This document shows positions 17,780-27,196 of a DNA stretch of 64,000 nucleotides, in pieces. Source of the DNA: Arthrobacter sp. H35-D1 (GTDB lineage Bacteria; Actinomycetota; Actinomycetes; Actinomycetales; Micrococcaceae). The stretch lies in NCBI RefSeq assembly GCF_030063185.1, contig NZ_JASISP010000001.1, positions 186,001 through 250,000 on the forward strand, in the 5' to 3' direction. How positions within the stretch are numbered: position 1 is the first letter of the stretch; the number at the start of each line of letters is the position of its first letter. The translations under genes and the position numbers were made by a program. The notes beneath the pieces are model-generated. The model saw only the letters and a program-made list of their open reading frames with translations. It did no database searches and had not been told where the DNA came from.

Positions 17780-18265
17780 CTACAGTGAGCGGATATACGC
17801 TGCATTGCCATTGATCGCAGGTTTGTATCGATCGATGTCTGGAGTTCGAACGAAGTCCGCTGTCAGGTCGAGCAGGGATGCAATGGCTTCATTTGATCGC
17901 CCCGCGGCATGGAACGTGATGGCCTCGAATACCCCCAATGCCGCGGACTCGGGAAACTTCTTGCGAGCTGCCGCAAAAACCTCGAGTGACTTCTCGTGAT
18001 CGCCCACGTTCCGCAGTGTCGAGCCGTACTGGACGTAGCACCGGCGAAGCAGGTCACCTTCCAGCCCTGCTGCAAGGGCCTTCTCGTAGAATCCCTGCGC
18101 AGTTGCTTCCTGGCCGGCCGTGTCATATGCTCCGCCGACTTCGTAGAGCACGCGGGCATTCTTGGGATGGGAAGCGTGGATGGGGAGCAAGGCGTCGATG
18201 GTTGGCTGCATGTTGCTGCGGTCCCGCGCATTGAAAAGACGGTCCAGTTCGTCATCCAAAGTCAT
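17780..18265 (-). CDS. Tetratricopeptide repeat protein
   Basis: 161 residues from MTLDDELDRLF (an ATG three codons upstream is also possible). TPR-like helical hairpins are visible: NARVLYEVGGAYDTAGQEA, FYEKALAAGLEGDLLRRCYV, YGSTLRNVGDHEKSLEVFAA and FPESAALGVFEAITFHAAGR. It is a soluble scaffold of unknown partner; related proteins are small tetratricopeptide proteins found widely in bacteria. It lies 64 bases before the trhO stop, on the same strand. Confidence 0.75.
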   Translation of the reverse strand: MTLDDELDRLFNARDRSNMQPTIDALLPIHASHPKNARVLYEVGGAYDTAGQEATAQGFYEKALAAGLEGDLLRRCYVQYGSTLRNVGDHEKSLEVFAAARKKFPESAALGVFEAITFHAAGRSNEAIASLLDLTADFVRTPDIDRYKPAINGNAAYIRSL

Positions 18266-18329
18266 GCCGCCCATTCTTGCATGCCAACGTCGGCGACCGG
18301 GGCCCTGGAAAGGGCGGTGGGCCCACTGA

Positions 18330-19223
18330 TCAGTCGGTACAGCCCTGGAGACAAAGCAACGTTTCGGGATTGCTGGCGCAGCCCACGCAGTACAGGTTCA
18401 AGTTTCGGCAGCTGAGGTTGGAACAGTTTTCAAATTTGTTGCTGGGCTTGTTGCATCGGATGCAGTGGCCGATTTCCTTGGCCTCGTCGCTGAATTCCAT
18501 GTGCATTCGCTTGTCGAAGACATAAAGCGAACCTTCCCACAGGCCTTTGTCCTTGAACGTTTCCCCGTAGCGGACAATGCCGCCGTCCATTTGGTAAACC
18601 TCTTTAAAGCCGCGGTTCACCATGAGGGAACTGAGGACTTCGCAACGGACGCCCCCGGTGCAGTAGGTCACTACCGGCTTGTCCTTGAGGTCGTCGTACT
18701 TGCCGGAGTCCAGTTCATTGATGAAGTCGGCGGTGGTGGCGACGTCCGGAACAATGGCGTCCTTGAACTTGCCAATCTGGGCTTCAAAGGCGTTGCGACC
18801 GTCAAAAAACACGACTTCCTCGCCGTGGGCACCCTTCTCCGCGACCAGTTCGTGAAGTTCTTCGGGTTTGAGGTGGGTGCCGCCACCCACCACGCCGTTC
18901 TCGTCGATTTTGAGCTCGCCCGGCGCGCCAAAGCTGACAATTTCCTCACGAGCTTTGACGCTCAATCGAGGGAAGTCCTCCCCTGTGCCGTCGGACCACT
19001 TGATGTCCAGGTTCCTGAAGCCCGTGTATTCACGGGTGGTTTTCAGGTACTGTTTGAGGTCCTTGATGTCGCCTCCGACAGTGGCGTTGATGCCGTCCTT
19101 GGAGATGATGATGCGCCCCTTGAGGCTGAGCTTTTCGCACAGTGCGCGCTGCCAAAGCTTGATCGCTGCAGGATCATTGAGAGGGGTAAAGCCGTAAAAG
19201 AGCACAATTTTGTTCAAAGACAC
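18330..19223 (-). CDS. trhO: tRNA uridine 5-oxyacetic-acid pathway hydroxylase TrhO (rhodanese family)
   Basis: A 297-residue protein that oxygen-dependently hydroxylates U34 of certain tRNAs to ho5U, in the cytosol. The N-terminal ferredoxin-like domain ([31 protein letters not shown]) is followed by a rhodanese domain with the conserved catalytic Cys188 in [11 protein letters not shown]. The C-terminal end has a cysteine-rich segment (CIRCNKPS, then several Cys up to residue 293). The full family length is present and the sequence is well conserved. Confidence 0.92.
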   Translation of the reverse strand: MSLNKIVLFYGFTPLNDPAAIKLWQRALCEKLSLKGRIIISKDGINATVGGDIKDLKQYLKTTREYTGFRNLDIKWSDGTGEDFPRLSVKAREEIVSFGAPGELKIDENGVVGGGTHLKPEELHELVAEKGAHGEEVVFFDGRNAFEAQIGKFKDAIVPDVATTADFINELDSGKYDDLKDKPVVTYCTGGVRCEVLSSLMVNRGFKEVYQMDGGIVRYGETFKDKGLWEGSLYVFDKRMHMEFSDEAKEIGHCIRCNKPSNKFENCSNLSCRNLNLYCVGCASNPETLLCLQGCTD

Positions 19224-19301
19224 GTGTTAAAGCGTACTTCGTTCAAACAAATGACTCAGGGCTTGTCTGCCCCCGTCCCAATCCCGACATAGGCTGGAGT
19301 C

Positions 19302-20015
19302 ATGATGGTTGGTTCCACGGAGCTCGCGGCCCGCGCTGCAGCATGGTTTGCCGGCTGGAGTGCGTTGCGGAGCTACCAAACCCGCTCCGGTCCAGGCTTC
19401 TTTGCAGCCATGCGGCTGGACAGCACCGGCGACTGGGAGTATTTCTCCTGTGCTCCGACGCCGGCAACGTTCGCCACCGTGGCTGGTGAAGTAACGGAGT
19501 CCGCCCACCGTGCACTGTGTGTTTTGGGTCCCGATGTGCACCACTACGTAAAATTGGCGCACAAGTTCGGACTGGGAATGGTGTCAAATTCCGAACACCT
19601 CATGGAGTGCGCCATGGAGACCCAGGACAACCAGGATCCGTTCCTGGGCGACCCGGAGCTGTCCCTGGTGGTCAAGACACTGGGCGGCAAACGCAGCGCA
19701 TCTGCCTGCGACGCCCGTTTCTCTGTCGCCATTGTCAAGGGCCAAACGGTGCTGGCCAGCGGCAGCGTGGGCATTTACGGTGAGTATGCCATCTTCGACG
19801 GCTTGCAGACCCATGCCGACCACCGTCGCAGCGGCTTTGGCATGCTGATCATGAAAACACTGACGGCCAAGGCCCTTGCCTACCCTGTGGCAACTGGGCT
19901 GATGTTGGCCAGCACAGGGGGGCAACGCTTGTACACCAAACTTGGCTGGCGCAGCCTGAGTCCCATCACTGTCCTGGTACCCAAGGAACGGCTGACGGAG
20001 ATGGCCAAGCTGTGA
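19302..20015 (+). CDS. GNAT-family acetyltransferase
   Basis: A 237-residue protein. The acetyl-CoA-binding core is IFDGLQTHADHRRSGFGMLIM, where RRSGFG is the phosphate loop, followed by ATGLMLASTGGQRLYTKLGW, the usual end of the GNAT fold. The N-terminal 110 residues look like a second, substrate-side subdomain (DVHHYVKLAHKFGLGMV). The substrate is unknown. It lies 24 bases before the helicase gene on the same strand and may be co-transcribed with it. Confidence 0.8.
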   Translation: MMVGSTELAARAAAWFAGWSALRSYQTRSGPGFFAAMRLDSTGDWEYFSCAPTPATFATVAGEVTESAHRALCVLGPDVHHYVKLAHKFGLGMVSNSEHLMECAMETQDNQDPFLGDPELSLVVKTLGGKRSASACDARFSVAIVKGQTVLASGSVGIYGEYAIFDGLQTHADHRRSGFGMLIMKTLTAKALAYPVATGLMLASTGGQRLYTKLGWRSLSPITVLVPKERLTEMAKL

Positions 20016-20039
20016 GGCCCGCGGTGGCACAATGATGGA

Positions 20040-22370
20040 GTGTCACCCAATAATTCGCTAATTTCGCTGCTGGGTGGGGGAACGAACCCACCGCAGCTGC
20101 AGCATGTCCACAATATTCCGGCCCGGCAGGCAGTCAATGCGCAGTGGCCGCAATGGGTGCACCCTGACATAGTGGGCGCCTATTCGATGCTGGGCGTTGC
20201 ACACCCTTGGCGCCACCAGATAGCGAGTGCCGATGCCGCCCACGGCGGCCAACACACCATCATTGCCACCGGCACTGCCTCCGGCAAGTCCCTGGCTTAC
20301 CAATTGCCGGCCGTCGACGCCGTGCACAGGGCGCAGCTAAAGGTGAATGAAAACCCCGGCCTGCTGGAGACCGAAGGAGCCGTGGCCCTGTATCTTTCCC
20401 CCACGAAGGCTTTGGCTGCAGACCAGCTGGCGGCACTGAATTCATTGCACCTGCCCACCTTGCGTGCGGCCACCTACGACGGCGACACGGCCCCGGGCGA
20501 CAGGCGCTGGCTTCGCGAGCACAGCAATTTCATCCTGTGCAATCCCGACATGCTGCACTTTGGCGTGCTGCCCAATCACACCTGGTGGGCTCGTTTCTTC
20601 AAACGCCTGCAATACGTGATCATCGACGAGGCGCACAGCTACAGGGGTGTCTTCGGCTCCCATGTGGCCGTGCTCCTGCGTCGGTTGCGGAGAATCTGCG
20701 CCCATTACGGTTCCAATCCTGTGTTTATCGGGGCGTCCGCCACCTCAGCGGATCCCGGCGAGTCCTTTGCCCGCCTGATTGGTGCGCCCGTCACCACCGT
20801 GACCGAGGATTGTTCCCCCCATGGGGCCACCACAGTGGCGTTGTGGGAGCCTGAATTGACAGATTTTGCGGGCGAGAACGGAGCCAAAACCCGACGGACA
20901 TCGATTGCCGAGACCTCCGACCTGCTAGCGAACCTTGTGTCCGCGCACGTGCGAACCATCGCTTTCATCAAGTCCCGGCGCGGCGCAGAAACCATCTCCT
21001 CCGTGGCCAAGCGCCTGCTGGCGGACGTCGATCCCAGCCTGCCCCCACGTGTGGCCGCCTACCGCTCGGGTTATCTGCCCGAAGAACGACGGGAATTGGA
21101 GTCGGCGCTGCGTGCCGGGGACCTGCTCGGGGTCTCCAGCACCTCCGCTTTGGAACTGGGCATCGACATCTCCGGCCTGGATGCCGTTTTGGTGGCTGGC
21201 TGGCCTGGCACCAGAGCATCCTTCTTCCAACAGATAGGCCGGGCAGGACGGGCCGGCCAAGACGCCCTCGCAGCCTTTGTGGCCAGCGACGACCCGCTGG
21301 ACACGTTCCTCGTCCACCACCCTGAAGCCATTTTTGACCGGGCCATGGAAGCCACCGTGTTCGACCCCGCCAATCCCTACGTTTTGGGTCCGCACCTGTG
21401 TGCGGCGGCCGCCGAAATGCCCATCACCCATCAGGACCTGACCATTTTCGATGCCAGCACCCCGGCCTTGCTCGATCAGCTGGTGGCCCAAGGATACCTG
21501 CGCAAGCGGCCCGCGGGCTGGTTCTGGACCCACCCCCAAAGCGCCGCTTCCATGGTGAACCTGCGCGACGACGGCGGCGGACCCATCAACATCATCGAAG
21601 CGGACACCGGTACATTGCTGGGCACCATGGGATCACCGCAATCCCACTACCAGGCCCACACCGGAGCCGTGTACGTCCATCAGGGCACCAACTACATGGT
21701 GCTGGAACTCAACGAGGCCGAACACTGCGCCCTAGTGCGCCGTGGAACCCCCGACTTTTACACCACGGCCCGGGACGTCACCCAGATCGAAGTGCTCGAG
21801 TCGACAAAGCATCAGGTCTGGGGGCCGGTGGAAATGCATTTTGGCCCCGTCCAGGTGCGCACCCAAGTGGTGTCCTTCCAGCGCAAGGCCGTGATCTCCA
21901 ATGAAGTTCTCGGGGAAGAACCACTGGAGCTGGAAGCCCGAGACCTGATGACGAAGGCCGTGTGGTTTACCCTCGACAACGCGACGCTGTTGGCCGGAGG
22001 CCTCGTGGAACCACAATTTCCCGGTGCCCTCCACGCCGCCGAGCACGCTGCCATCGGTTTGTTGCCCTTGGTCGCCTCCAGCGACAGGTGGGATGTCGGC
22101 GGTGTTTCCACTGCCCTTCATGCCGACACCGGCCAGCCTACAATCTTCGTCTATGACGGGCATCCCGGCGGAGCTGGATTTGCCGAGCGCGGCTTCGACA
22201 TGGCGCGCACTTGGCTCAAGGCGACCATGGAAGCCATTGAAGCCTGCGAATGCCCGTCCGGATGCCCCTCGTGCGTGCAATCGCCCAAGTGCGGCAATAA
22301 AAATAACCCCCTCGACAAGGCAGGTGCCGTCCTGTTGTTGAAGGTCCTGCTCAAAAATGCCCCGAATTGA
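20040..22370 (+). CDS. DEAD/DEAH-box helicase with DUF1998 (MrfA/Hrq1-like)
   Basis: A 776-residue SF2 helicase starting at GTG. Walker A is GTASGKS at 78-84 and the DEAH box is IIDEAH around residue 203. Motif III SAT (GASATSAD), motif V (TSALELGIDI) and motif VI (QIGRAGRAG) are present. The C-terminal DUF1998 domain carries a four-cysteine cluster (CECPSGCPSC, then SPKC) near residue 750. Related B. subtilis MrfA and yeast Hrq1 act in DNA crosslink or alkylation repair. The start is weak because no good ribosome site precedes it, but homology extends to the N-terminus. It is convergent with the tad operon in the mycobacterial order. Confidence 0.92.
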   Translation: MSPNNSLISLLGGGTNPPQLQHVHNIPARQAVNAQWPQWVHPDIVGAYSMLGVAHPWRHQIASADAAHGGQHTIIATGTASGKSLAYQLPAVDAVHRAQLKVNENPGLLETEGAVALYLSPTKALAADQLAALNSLHLPTLRAATYDGDTAPGDRRWLREHSNFILCNPDMLHFGVLPNHTWWARFFKRLQYVIIDEAHSYRGVFGSHVAVLLRRLRRICAHYGSNPVFIGASATSADPGESFARLIGAPVTTVTEDCSPHGATTVALWEPELTDFAGENGAKTRRTSIAETSDLLANLVSAHVRTIAFIKSRRGAETISSVAKRLLADVDPSLPPRVAAYRSGYLPEERRELESALRAGDLLGVSSTSALELGIDISGLDAVLVAGWPGTRASFFQQIGRAGRAGQDALAAFVASDDPLDTFLVHHPEAIFDRAMEATVFDPANPYVLGPHLCAAAAEMPITHQDLTIFDASTPALLDQLVAQGYLRKRPAGWFWTHPQSAASMVNLRDDGGGPINIIEADTGTLLGTMGSPQSHYQAHTGAVYVHQGTNYMVLELNEAEHCALVRRGTPDFYTTARDVTQIEVLESTKHQVWGPVEMHFGPVQVRTQVVSFQRKAVISNEVLGEEPLELEARDLMTKAVWFTLDNATLLAGGLVEPQFPGALHAAEHAAIGLLPLVASSDRWDVGGVSTALHADTGQPTIFVYDGHPGGAGFAERGFDMARTWLKATMEAIEACECPSGCPSCVQSPKCGNKNNPLDKAGAVLLLKVLLKNAPN

Positions 22371-22453
22371 GGCCCCTACGAGCAGGACCCTCAACAGCGT
22401 CCAAAATGTCATTTTCGAGTGCACAAAATGTCAGAAGTGCACAGCACAGAATT

Positions 22454-23049
22454 TCAGGGGCTGTCGTGGTTTATGTTCCGCAGCTGCCCGCGTTCAATGG
22501 CTCGGTAGACGGTGGAACGACCTCTGCTAAACAGCTCAGCCAGCTCGGCCCTGCTGTGTTCACCAGCGGTATGCAGTTCGAGGAGGTGCTTTTCCTGCTT
22601 CACCGAGAGTTTGGGCTTCTTCCCCCGAAGCCGCCCCTTGGTCTTGGCAACCTCCATTCCATCGCAGGTGCGCATCCGAATAAGGTCGGCTTCAAACTCG
22701 GAAATCATCGCCAACACGTTGAACACAAGTTTTCCCATTGGATCGGTAGGGTCATGGACGGAACCGCCGATGCTGATTTTGACCTCGCGGCTGGCGAGGT
22801 CATCCGCAATTTCATGGGCATCCCGGACAGAACGGGCCAGACGGTCAAGTTTGGTAACGACGAACGTATCCCCAGCCCGGCACGCGGCTAAGGCTTCACG
22901 GAGTCATGCGCGGTTTTTGTTCCTGCCGGTAAAACCGTGATCAACATAGACGCGTTCCGACTCAACGCCAAGGGCTGCCAGGGCATCATGCTGTGAGGTT
23001 AGATCTTGCTCTTCCGTAGACACGCGTAGCCGTTCACAATCCTAGACAT
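22454..23049 (-). pseudogene. Serine recombinase (resolvase/invertase) remnant
   Basis: Reads as MSRIVNGYA (from ATG 23049), then after loss of two bases in the ARVST motif VSTEEQDLTSQHDALAALGV, VDHGFTGRNKNRA, a TGA stop (22904-22906), then LREALAACRAGDTFVV, TKLDRLARSVRD, and the end with a normal resolvase HTH (AELAELFSRGRSTVYRAIER). The catalytic serine lies in the VST segment just past the 2-base loss. A frameshift and a nonsense codon in one gene mean it is inactive. It is 84 bases past the helicase stop and marks an old mobile insertion. Confidence 0.85.
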
Positions 23050-23242
23050 GCAAATCAGTGTGCAACTTAGGGCCCCCGCGTCAGCGGACAACTCACCGGA
23101 CGGGTCTTACGGGACTGTGGCGGGTCAGCGCTCATAACATCTTTGATTTTGCGCCTTCGTGTCCTGTGAAGGGACCGGCTTACGGGCAGTTGTTGCGCTG
23201 AGCTACTTGATTTGCTCGGTACGCATTGGTAGCTTTCAACAC

Positions 23243-23686
23243 GTGTCCATCAAACTCGATAATGTCGGGATCGCCGTTCGTGACCTCGAAGCTACGATCG
23301 CCTTTTTTACCGACTTGGGTCTCACCGTGCTCGGCCGCGACACTGTCAGCGGTGAGTGGGCCGATACGGCTGTTGGTCTCGACGGAAATCACGCCAAGAT
23401 CGCGGTGCTCCAGACACCGGATGGTCACGGGCGCCTCGAGTTTTTCGAATACATCCACCCGGACGCGATCGAGACCGAACCCACCCTGCCGAATGAAATC
23501 GGCATGCATCGAGTCGCTTTCTCCGTCGACGACATCGAAGAAGCCCTGGCGATTGCTGCCAAACACGGCTATCATCCGCTGCGTGGGGTGGCCACCTACG
23601 AGGACATCTACAAGCTCACATACCTGCGCGGTCCCAGCGGAATCCTGATCATGTTCGCCCAGAAACTCAAGCAAACAACACCGTGA
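23243..23686 (+). CDS. VOC-fold protein
   Basis: 147 residues from GTG (23243); a longer frame upstream looks non-homologous. Two modules are seen: SIKLDNVGIAVRDLEATIAF with FFTDLGLTVL, and MHRVAFSVDDIEEALAIAAK, ending RGPSGILIMFAQKL. The pattern fits a full VOC domain with conserved metal-ligand-like His and Glu positions. It is one of several VOC genes in this stretch; the substrate is unknown. Confidence 0.8.
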   Translation: MSIKLDNVGIAVRDLEATIAFFTDLGLTVLGRDTVSGEWADTAVGLDGNHAKIAVLQTPDGHGRLEFFEYIHPDAIETEPTLPNEIGMHRVAFSVDDIEEALAIAAKHGYHPLRGVATYEDIYKLTYLRGPSGILIMFAQKLKQTTP

Positions 23687-23764
23687 GCAATGCCAAAGAT
23701 TCGTGGCCGTAAACCGTTCGTTATGTGGGACTTCTGATGCATGAGCCGCGCGTAGACTCATGGA

Positions 23765-24124
23765 ATGTCAAGTGTGGATGTCGATGCGTTCGTATCTGGA
23801 CTCGCCGTCGGCTGGCAGCGGGACGCCTGCTTAGTGCTGCTGGAGGAAATTCGTGCGCTGCCGACTCCGCTGGAAGAGAGCATCAAATGGCGCAACCCCT
23901 ACTTCGACTACAACGGCGCAGTCGTGAAGTGGTACGTAGCTAAGGCGTGGATCAACGTCTACTTCTACAAGGGCTATCTGCTCGAGGACTCGGAAGGCTT
24001 GTTCGAGCAAACCGACGACCTCCGGATGAGGACGGTCAAGATTACCCAGGCCCGGCCGTTGGACCGGGTTTCCTTTGCTGCGCTGCTGGATGCCGCCGTC
24101 GAGCTCAACACCCCGGGCGGGTAG
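23765..24124 (+). CDS. DUF1801 family protein
   Basis: 119 residues, complete. The family core is EESIKWRNPYFDYNGAVVKW, YVAKAWINVYFYKGYLL and a C-terminal IKWR-type beta-alpha end (RMRTVKITQARPLD). DUF1801 proteins (YdhG-like) are small alpha/beta proteins with no assigned biochemical role. It is 78 bases behind the VOC gene on the same strand. Confidence 0.8.
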   Translation: MSSVDVDAFVSGLAVGWQRDACLVLLEEIRALPTPLEESIKWRNPYFDYNGAVVKWYVAKAWINVYFYKGYLLEDSEGLFEQTDDLRMRTVKITQARPLDRVSFAALLDAAVELNTPGG

Positions 24125-24301
24125 ATGGCGCACCGGTGGCATGGCGTCGTACCCGGCGGCCGCGGAGGCGGATCCGCGCATTCGAAAACCTCTTGATGAG
24201 GTAAGTCTGTCTCGGTAGCCGTACCCCTGCGGGGAGGGAGGGATGTGCTGACGACTTCTGAAATTCGGTGCAGAGCACTTCTGACCCTTTTATGCTTCGA
24301 G

Positions 24302-25347
24302 TCAAGCCATAAGCGTTTGAAGTTTCCTGAAGAGTTGCCGGGCGATAGCGCGTTTGAGGCACCGACGGATTTCCTTTCGGGTTTTACCCTCCGCGGTCCG
24401 CCGCTCCACGTATTGCTTCGTTTCGGCGTCGAATAGCATCCTCGTCTGGGCAATCGCGTGCAGTGCCTTGTTCAGTTGCCGGTCACCGTTGCGGTTGAGC
24501 CGAGGCCGGACGGTGTTGCCCGAAGATGCCGGGATCGGGTTGACACCGGCGATGGCCGCGAAGGCTGACTCGGAGCGGATCCTTCCGTGGTGGGAATAAG
24601 CGACAAGCACGATAGCCGAGGTCACCGGGCCCAGACCTTGTAAATCCATCAACCCGGGCGCCATGTCCTGGACAATGTCGGACAACTGGGTCCTGTTGGC
24701 TTCCATTGCGGTGTCGAACGCAATGACGGCACGGGCCAAACGACGTGCCTCATCGCGCGCCCCGGTCGGCCCGACTGTCCCGGGACCTTGCCCGCCAGGC
24801 AGCGATGTTACGGATTTGGGCGTCGCGCAGGGCCGCACGGGCATCAACGCCCAGTTCGGTGGTCCGGGTAATCGCGGTCAGTGCCAAGCGATCGGCTGAC
24901 CGTTTGCGAGCCATCATCCTGCGGGCGTCCAACAGGATCCGCAAGGCGTTCCGGTCACCGTCGGCGCGGGGCTCGAGCAGGGACGCGACCTCGATGCCAA
25001 GGACGGACTGCGCTGCTGCCACCGCATCAAAGGCATCGGACTTTCCCCGCCCTGCGGGAGGTCGCGCGTGGGGGCTGCACGTCACAGACGCTGATCCCGG
25101 CCCCACGAAGCGCCCGTGCCAAGCCGGCATCGTTGGAACTCGCACCCTCCACAGAGACCAAGATCTGTCCGTCTCCGGACCGCTTGTTTATCCAGCCGGT
25201 GGCCCGGGAGATGCCCGGCGGGCTTGCCAGAAACGTTGCGGTGTCAACGACTTATCCGGTCGCCGAGGCAAGGATGGCGTAGCTGTGGGTTTTGGCATGG
25301 GGGTCCACGCCTACGACATGGGTGTAGTGATTGGCCACGATGGTCAT
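24302..25347 (-). mobile_element. IS110-family transposase remnant
   Basis: The minus strand starts MTIVANHYTHVVGVDPHAKT, the IS110 N-terminus (DEDD fold), reaching HSYAILASATG, then a TAA stop. The reading shifts frame near 25090 and continues GKSDAFDAVAAAQSVLGIE, then shifts again near 24770 to LARAVIAFDTAMEANRTQ, and ends MDLQGLGPVTSAIVLVAYSH, AFAAIAGVNPIPASSGNT, RQLFRKL. IS110 elements lack terminal inverted repeats, so I cannot draw exact ends. One stop and two frameshifts show it is dead. Confidence 0.85.
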
Positions 25348-25414
25348 CTCAGGTTCTCCCTTCGGACGGGCTTCAATAGCGCCGATCCGGGAAGAGTCAC
25401 GCCGAGGCAGTTCT

Positions 25415-26056
25415 CTAACGATTCACGGCCCAACCTATTGGCGGGCCGGACATCCTTCTATCAAGCCATCGGAGTGGGCCAGAAAGGTGCAGCCCCGACC
25501 AGGCGGACACGTCAGAAGCAGGACACTGCCGTGGCAGGTCAGAAAATGAGCGAGTCACACCCGGCCGGGGGTGGCACCAGTCTGCCAGCCGGCCCCGGGC
25601 CAGCCAATATCCATTAGAGAAAATGACAACAGCGTCCCAAACCTGCTGGATAGTCGGCAAAAGTGCTGCCTGAAACAGGTCAATACCGCTGCCCGACCAA
25701 CCAGAGCGGACCGTGTCCGGCGGAACTCCGGCCCTTGCCTTGCCTTGAGCGGGCCAGGGCAGCGTGGTCTCAACGGCAACTTCCACTTGAACCGAGAGAT
25801 CGCCGGCCAGCGTGCACTTCTGCAATGACGCCCCGTGCAGTTCGGAGACTTCCGCTGCAATCCGGCAAGGCGCACCTTGGCTCACACCTCTGTAGGCGTC
25901 CGCAGCGGCAAGGGCTGCCATATCGGCAGCCGTTGCCGCCTTGGCCGCCGCAGCGGCCGCTTGGCCAAGTCCCAAAACCATTGCCATGAGGAGCAGCACC
26001 GCCACTGCCAGACCGGCAGCCAGCGCGGTGCCTGCGCCCGATTCATCCTTGCCCAT
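25415..26056 (-). CDS. TadE/TadG-like helicase-linked pilus protein (Rv3654c type), C-terminus odd
   Basis: Starts at ATG 26056 with GGAG close in front, MGKDESGAGTALAAGLA, then a single membrane helix (VAVLLLMAMVLGLGQAAAAA) and AATAADMAALAAADAY, the usual start of Flp-pilus minor proteins that are exported and cut at the membrane. The following segment ASLQKCTLAGDLSVQVEVAV fits the family. After residue about 110, where the family normally ends, the frame runs on for about 100 residues that resemble nothing. This tail lies toward the dead IS110 element, so insertion probably removed the true stop. Confidence 0.6.
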   Translation of the reverse strand: MGKDESGAGTALAAGLAVAVLLLMAMVLGLGQAAAAAAKAATAADMAALAAADAYRGVSQGAPCRIAAEVSELHGASLQKCTLAGDLSVQVEVAVETTLPWPAQGKARAGVPPDTVRSGWSGSGIDLFQAALLPTIQQVWDAVVIFSNGYWLARGRLADWCHPRPGVTRSFSDLPRQCPASDVSAWSGLHLSGPLRWLDRRMSGPPIGWAVNR

Positions 26057-26639
26057 GTTGCACTCCGCGCTGGTTCGATGCAGTGGCGGTGCACTGGCCG
26101 GTTGCGAGCCTGCATTCCGGCGCCCGCGCCCACCGCCACAGGGCCGGGTTGAGCGCTGCGAATCCTTGCCGCAATGCCATGACTTCCAAAGCCTGACGCC
26201 CTGCCAACGATGCATCAGTGGATTCAACCCTGGCGCTGGCCTGTGCGCTCTGCGCCCAAGGCACCAGCCCGGACAGCACACCACCCACTCTTCCCTGAAC
26301 TGTGACGGTGGCATAGCCGTCTAAGCGTCCCAGGGACACGACGGCAGCCTCTCCGGCCACGCCCGCGACAAGTGCAAGCACCTGCGTCGAAGAATCTCCG
26401 CGCGCCAGCGCCCTCGCCCCTGCCCTGGCGCCCTCCTCCAGCCGCAGCTGAAGCATGCCCGCAGCAACACTAAGCAAAAGCATGGCCAGCAGCACGGTGA
26501 CGGCTGGAAGCACCACGGCCAGTTCGGCCGTTACCGATCCGCGCATCGATGCCGCCCGCCGAGATTCGCCAGGATGGAACCGACAACTTCCCCGTCCCTG
26601 TGCTTCCATGGTTTTCGTCTCTTCGATTGGCTCTGACAT
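26043..26639 (-). CDS. TadE-family minor pilin
   Basis: Up to 198 residues. The hydrophobic core VTAELAVVLPAVTVLLAMLL, SVAAGMLQLRLEEGARAGAR is the TadE signature (a conserved Glu just before the membrane helix). Possible starts are ATG 26639, 26609 and 26546; the last gives the short form MRGSVTAELA. It overlaps the following gene by 14 bases. It belongs to the tad operon and is processed for the pilus. Confidence 0.75.
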   Translation of the reverse strand: MSEPIEETKTMEAQGRGSCRFHPGESRRAASMRGSVTAELAVVLPAVTVLLAMLLLSVAAGMLQLRLEEGARAGARALARGDSSTQVLALVAGVAGEAAVVSLGRLDGYATVTVQGRVGGVLSGLVPWAQSAQASARVESTDASLAGRQALEVMALRQGFAALNPALWRWARAPECRLATGQCTATASNQRGVQHGQG

Positions 26640-26690
26640 TCGTGACTGTTTCCCGGCTCGGATTGTCTGCCGGCCAAGAGCCTCTGCCGG

Positions 26691-26996
26691 CTAAAAGCTC
26701 AGTGCCGTCCGGATGATATTGAGCAGAAAGCCACGGACCTCATCGCTTTTGAGAATCACCACGAGCAGTCCCGCGAACCCCACTGCGGCCAGTGTCGCGA
26801 TGGCATATTCAGCGGTTGCCATACCGCTTTCCATTCCTGCCCTGGCACGCTGCCCCGCTGACGTGTGGAGTCCGGTGCCGTGGTTCAGCACGGGTGTGGT
26901 GCGGCTCGCACCGGGGAAAATCTCCCGAACGTTGTCCTCGGCACAGGCCTCCTGCGGGCCGACTCCCATTGCTTGTGCGGCTTCCTTGCTGTTCAT
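26691..26996 (-). CDS. DUF4244 Flp-type major pilin
   Basis: 101 residues from ATG 26996; AGGAG lies 5 bases upstream, which favours it over ATG 27026. The sequence ends MESGMATAEYAIATLAAVGF, a hydrophobic helix, then a short C-terminus. Flp pilins carry G followed by XXXXEY; here it is G-MATA-EY, so a prepilin peptidase would cut after that Gly. M. tuberculosis Rv3656c is the counterpart. It is the structural subunit of the tad pilus. No prepilin peptidase gene lies in this window. Confidence 0.85.
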   Translation of the reverse strand: MNSKEAAQAMGVGPQEACAEDNVREIFPGASRTTPVLNHGTGLHTSAGQRARAGMESGMATAEYAIATLAAVGFAGLLVVILKSDEVRGFLLNIIRTALSF

Positions 26997-27196
26997 TTCG
27001 ACTCCTTGGTTCGGGGTCTTCCTCAACCGGAAGACCCGCCCGGACCTGCATGCAGTGCTCGATTCACGCTGAATCGGCCTCCCGGCCCAAGCTGTTGATG
27101 CAACTCTTGCCCTTGGTTGAACCTGGCAAAAGACCCCTTTGCTGATTCGTGGACGGAGCCACCGCCGGCGTTGCCTGTGGGGGAAACGCTGCGGAC

